Shown here piece after piece: positions 10,020-13,848 of a stretch of 13,848 nucleotides of DNA. The stretch spans positions 1-13,848 of the forward strand of contig CAJVPP010002688.1 of assembly GCA_910592005.1 (NCBI GenBank), in the 5' to 3' direction. Each line of letters begins with the position of its first letter. The stretch's first letter is position 1. The position numbers and the translations under genes were made by a program. The notes under the pieces were generated by a model. That model worked only from the letters and a program-made list of their open reading frames with translations, was not told the origin of the DNA and did not search any database. The stretch comes from Funneliformis mosseae (taxonomy: Eukaryota > Glomeromycota > Glomeromycetes > Glomerales > Glomeraceae).

Positions 10020-10118
10020 TCAATTTTGCATAAATTATTAATTTATACCTAAATCGATACTTAATAAAATTTTGTTAATAGAAAAATTTTAAAAAATGCA
10101 GGTAAGATAATGTCCTTT
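10020..10118 (-). repeat. Inverted repeat arm, partner of 11074-11172
   Basis: The minus strand of this segment aligns end to end with the plus strand of 11074-11172. Shared blocks in order are ACATTATC, TTAAAATTTTT, AAAATTTTATTAAGTAT and TTAATAATTTATGCAAAATT. The last block is 20 bases of exact identity. The copies are about 950 bases apart. The flanks may be alike further out, but this is not clear by eye. Confidence 0.65.
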
Positions 10119-10636
10119 ACATATATATTAGTTCTACTTATGTTGTATAAATATGCTAAATTTTATAAGTATCAGACTAATAATTACTAGACTATTTAAA
10201 TTTAACATTTTTAATTTATTTATAAAATTATTTTTTTTAAATAATTTTATAAGTAAATTAGTGATGTTTAAATTTAAAAATAGCTCAGTAATTACTAGCC
10301 TAATGCTTACGAAATTTTGCATATTTATATAATATAAGTAAGGTTAAAATATATATTATTATTATAAAATTCTTTAACTTAGGTTAATTATATTTTTAAA
10401 TCTTTACTTAAGGTTACTAATTGTGATTTATTGCAGTTAAGATATTAAGATCTGCTTAACTCTTAACTTTATTAAATCTATGTGATAAATTTAAATAAAT
10501 CTATTAAGTATGAAGACTTGAAAAATGAGATTACAAATAATTTAATTAAAAAATTTAGATGATGAACTAAATTATAAATAATATATAAGATCACATTAGA
10601 CTATATGAAAATACAAAAAGGTAGAAAGGTATAAAT

Positions 10637-10860
10637 TTTGAATAATTCCTTTATTAATATTAAAATTCGTAAGTTTATAAACTTGCAAAAGAGTTAATTT
10701 ATAACATAAGTAAAAAGTCTATCTATTTATACAAAATTTCTTTTATCACAGCTAATTATTTACTATAATATAACTAACTAATTTGTTAAACAAAATATAA
10801 GTAAAATAAATATATTAAAATAATAAAAATATGTAAAATAATAAAGTTAAAATATTAAGA
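10637..10860 (-). repeat. Dispersed repeat, copy B
   Basis: Partner of 9435-9680. On the minus strand it follows a frame of about 40 codons that ends at the stop 10896-10894. That frame contains NSENTENFINSENIKDLYN and ends in Asp/Asn-rich residues, as at the acidic C-terminus of an old repeat-encoded protein. The two copies therefore look like two insertions of one family in the same orientation, or a duplication of about 1.2 kb. Confidence 0.5.
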
Positions 10861-11073
10861 ATAAGTATAATATTAAATATTTCTAAACTTTGTTTAATTC
10901 ATAAAATTAGGATTATTATCAGTATTAGAAAGATCAGTAAAATTATATAAATCCTTTATATTTTCAGAATTTATAAAATTTTCAGTATTTTCAGAATTTA
11001 GAATTAAAAGATTGTTTTATTGTATTATTTACATAACTTTATTATTATTAGTCAATTGTTTCATTGATAATAT

Positions 11074-11172
11074 AAAGAACATTATCCTATTTGTGCTACT
11101 TAAAATTTTTTCTACTAGTAAAATTTTATTAAGTATAAATTTTTGTTAAATTAATAATTTATGCAAAATTAA
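11074..11172 (+). repeat. Inverted repeat arm, partner of 10020-10118
   Basis: See the partner entry. The pair encloses copy B of the dispersed repeat (10637-10860). The arms could be the ends of one element, or two opposite insertions of the same family. Target duplications at the outer edges could not be identified. Confidence 0.65.
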
Positions 11173-11816
11173 TATTTTGTTTTTTCATATATATTTTCAA
11201 GACTATTACATCTATTAATTAATTTTTTAGATTATCATTTATTTTTTAATATATTAATCTAATATATTATATATTAAGATTTAATATAAATATTATTTAT
11301 TTTATTGGATTTTTTTTTTATTAAATATTTAGATAAATTTCTTATAATAACTAAATAATTTAAATCTAAAATAATAAATATTGCTATTAATAATAATTAA
11401 ATAAAAAAAGTATTTTTATAATTAGAACTACTATTAGTAAATAATATTAAGAAAAAATAATACTTTTTAATATATGAAACTTCATTAATAGAAACATACT
11501 ATCTTATTTAATAATTTATTATGTTATAATATATATTTTTATTAATAAAACTCTATATAATAATATATTATATAATTCTATTATATATTATAATATACTT
11601 AATACTTAAAATGTCATATTTTTAAATTTATATTTACAGTTTTCAGTGAAAATAATGCCAATTTAAATACTTATCTATTTTAAGCTAAAATGTAAACTGC
11701 ATTTCTAATATAGACTATTATTTATATAATCAAATTGAATGCTAAAATCATAATATAAAGGTAAGTTAAAAAATAATGTTTATTTTTGTTTTTGTTATGA
11801 TTTATTAACTGAAAAA
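11173..11816. other. AT-rich DNA, no gene seen
   Basis: Nothing recognisable beyond runs of A and T. The terminal repeat of the downstream Tc1-like relic should lie in or near this interval, but I could not find one matching its right side. Confidence 0.4.
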
Positions 11817-12060
11817 ATGCTAAGCTTTCTTAAAATTCAACGAAACTCCGTTAAGAGCTCTGGGACTAAGATATGCATATTGCAAAGAAAATTTATGAAT
11901 AATTGTATATTTCTTTACATATATGTAAATGATATATTAGTTTACTATGTAAACTGCCAATATTATTATTATTTATTCTTCCAGCTACCTAAGAAAATTG
12001 TTCATAAATTAACACTATCATATTATTAAAATTTTAAAATATAACTATTTCACTACTACA

Positions 12061-12822
12061 GGTGAACTTAAGGCTAAATTAAAAAAAAAGGATTCTGAAC
12101 TTGAGGTTAGTGAATATACAGTACATTATAAACTTAATAATTTTAGATATGTTTCTATTATGCCAAGAAAAGTTCTACTCTTAATCTAAAAAGTGAAGAA
12201 TATTAGATTGTCTTAGTCACATGATCATTTGCGTTATAACTAGAAGAAAGTTATTTTTTCTGATAAAATAACACTTTAGATATTTAGAAATACTATTTGT
12301 ACATGATCCCATAATGCACAATCAGTTACTTCTATGATAAAGTATCCATTCAAGATTTATGTTTGGATAGTGATTAGCATCAAAGGAAAAGTTAGCATTT
12401 ATTTATTTACCAAAAATTTAGACCGTCATTTATACTGAAACATTCTAGATAATCATTTGTATAACAATGTAACAATATTACTTGATTGCAACTGGATCTT
12501 TTAACAAGATAATAATTCAAAACATGCCTCATAAGACGTTTAGAGTGACTTAAAAAACATCTTCTAGGAAGAGTTTTTTCTTGACCTTCATATAGTCCAG
12601 ACTTAAATCCTATCAAAAATGTATGAGCTGTATTAAAGGGAAAGATAAAGAAAAGGATTAAGAATATAGCAGCAAAAAAAAATTACCTGTGATATTTTCC
12701 TTAATACAATCTGAAAGGAATGGGACGATCTTGATAATAGTGTATTACTTTAATGCATTAATAATATACTTCATCAGATTTAAGCATGTATCAATATAAA
12801 AGGAAAGCACACAAAATATTAA
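12061..12822 (+). pseudogene. Broken Tc1/mariner-like DDE transposase, about two thirds recognisable
   Basis: The order of motifs is that of Tc1-type transposases, which cut and paste DNA at TA sites. Residues SEYTVHYKLNNF and VSIMPRKVLLL (12109-12180) match the region before the catalytic core. VIFSDK (first catalytic Asp, codon 12262-12264) follows in another frame. That frame continues through YPFKIYVW to QDNNSKH (second Asp, codon 12508-12510). The third block, SPDLNPIKNV (12594-12623), is one frame over and has Lys (12615-12617) where the catalytic Glu belongs. The protein ends with the family-typical KGKHTKY and TAA (12820-12822). Between 12259 and 12581 there are seven in-frame stops (codons starting 12277, 12304, 12436, 12502, 12532, 12541, 12565). 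The spacing of about 35 codons from second Asp to the Lys suits a DD34E/DD35E core. An N-terminal portion may lie in 11817-12029, possibly separated by an intron ending at CTACAG (12055-12060), but no motif proves it. Confidence 0.8.
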
Positions 12823-13728
12823 TTAATTATTAAAAAATATTCTGTTAGTATTATTCTTTTAAATAAAAAAATAAAAATAAACATTAAAAATAAAGATTAT
12901 ACATACCGTTGAAAACTATCTTCACCATTCTTTTCATCAAGGATTGTACTTATCCTCTATAAAATAATTTATCTATATTATTATGTATATTATAAAGTAT
13001 TATTATACTTAGAATTAAACTATACTTAGTAAAGTCATAATTTAAAATAGCAAAATTTTATTTGTAATAATAAATATTTACTTTTCATTTTTTATTGCAA
13101 CTACTAAATGTATTGATTTTCTAATTTTATAATAGTATTTATTATATAAGAAGACTAATCATTTATTATTCTTAAATTTTATATTCAATTTCTTAAAATA
13201 ATGAAAAATTGCTAATATATATTAAGTTTCAATATAATTTATATAACTACTAAATTTTGTATCATAAATTTTTATAATAAGATTTTAATATATTGCAAAT
13301 TTGATAAATTTTATGTATTTTTTATTTAAAATTATTTTATTAATAGAATAAATATATTCTTTAAATATTTTGATACTATTTAATTTTTTAAATTTATTAT
13401 AAATATAATATAAGTTAAATATATTATAAATTATAACATCTTTTATTAATTGCAATAATTAAATCTTAAGTGATACCTTCTAGAAAATTTTAGCATATTT
13501 TCAAAAGATATCATAAATTAATAAATATTTTTTCATTAAAATATTGTAAATTAGTAAAAAAATTAAGATCTTTTAAATTAAAAGTAAATTTTATTTTAGT
13601 ATTTATTTTTAAATCATTTGCTATTACATCTTCTATAAATTTTTTATATATCTGATGAATTTTAGATTTTTTAATATTTTCAAGAAATATATTATATATA
13701 TGTTTACAAATTTTTTTTTTATTGCTTA
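12823..13728. other. AT-rich DNA, no gene seen
   Basis: Directly after the transposase stop one expects the right terminal repeat of the element; no partner sequence was recognised on the left. A small patch of mixed composition at 12900-12960 (around ACCGTTGAAAACTATC) has no supported frame. The remainder is nearly pure A/T up to the second copy of the inverted-repeat element. Confidence 0.45.
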
Positions 13729-13848
13729 TTCCTTAAATTGTAGAGCAGGAAAATTTGCCTACGAACATAATAAAAAAGTATTAATTTTTTAATAAAAAAT
13801 AAAATATTAATATTAATAATATAATTATTATATAAAAAATATAGTTTA
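13729..13848 (+). mobile_element. Left end of a second copy of the 301-914 element, cut by the window edge
   Basis: It starts TTCCTTAAATTGTA after TA (13727-13728), keeps GCAGGAAAATTTGCCTACGA, and then follows copy 1 base for base through the A/T-rich part to the last base of the window. It holds more G and C than copy 1 in the first 40 bases and agrees there with the right arm of copy 1 (AAATTTGCCTAC), so it is probably closer to the ancestral end. The right arm should lie roughly 490 bases beyond the window if the copy is full length. Confidence 0.7.

Noticed and set aside
10963..11001. Short tandem repetition of TTTTCAGAATTTA as a regulatory array
   Set aside because: Only two units, within the possible coding tail of a decayed repeat; more likely local slippage.
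11817..12029. 70-codon plus-strand frame as an independent gene
   Set aside because: No domain is seen; the second half is Tyr/Asn/Phe/Leu-rich AT coding. At most it is the N-terminal part of the adjacent transposase relic.
12407..12616. Minus-strand 69-codon frame
   Set aside because: It is the complement of the Tc1-like transposase relic, whose motifs and ending on the plus strand account for the sequence.
1..13848. CRISPR array, tRNA, rRNA or other structured RNA genes
   Set aside because: No regularly spaced identical repeats, no tRNA-like cloverleaf with a T-loop motif, and no rRNA-like conserved words were found by reading both strands; short or divergent snoRNAs cannot be excluded by eye.

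Overview
The window looks like nuclear DNA of an AT-rich filamentous fungus, most likely an arbuscular mycorrhizal fungus of the Glomeromycotina (Rhizophagus-like). This is inference from four things: very AT-rich intergenic DNA, one intron-dense gene with 67-84 nt GT-AG introns (plus one of 201 nt) and a clear TACTAAC branch site, a protein matching the fungal Gid1/Vid30 (RanBPM) family, and a background of decayed Tc1/mariner-like and other repeats. No bacterial or phage features, CRISPR array, rRNA or tRNA gene was recognised.

Layout. 1-149 is one end of a probable pogo/Tigger-like DNA transposon cut by the window edge. 301-914 is a 614 bp non-coding inverted-repeat element flanked by TA. 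1372-1662 (minus) is a frameshifted remnant of a repeat-encoded protein. About 1860-2144 is the probable promoter of the only intact gene. 2145-4980 (plus) is a nine-exon gene for a 705-residue RanBPM/Gid1 protein with SPRY, LisH, CTLH and CRA regions in the usual order. From 4981 to the end there is no convincing intact gene. That stretch is a repeat graveyard: a shortened Tc1/mariner-like element with recognisable terminal repeats (6520-7096), several diverged direct and inverted repeats (8200-11200), a second, more complete but broken Tc1-like transposase (about 12061-12822), and the left end of a second copy of the 301-914 element at the right edge (13729-13848).

The intact gene is expected to encode the scaffold subunit of the GID/CTLH ubiquitin ligase. 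Its least ordinary feature is a long acidic stretch followed by a basic cluster between CTLH and CRA. The repeats share a theme: differences between paired terminal repeats or copies are mostly C/T and G/A transitions, and the transposase relics carry changes such as Trp to TGA and Glu to Lys. This suggests cytosine-deamination decay (methylation or a RIP-like process). I did not find a clearly new biological system. The best leads are this decay pattern, the paired TA-flanked element, and the acidic insert.
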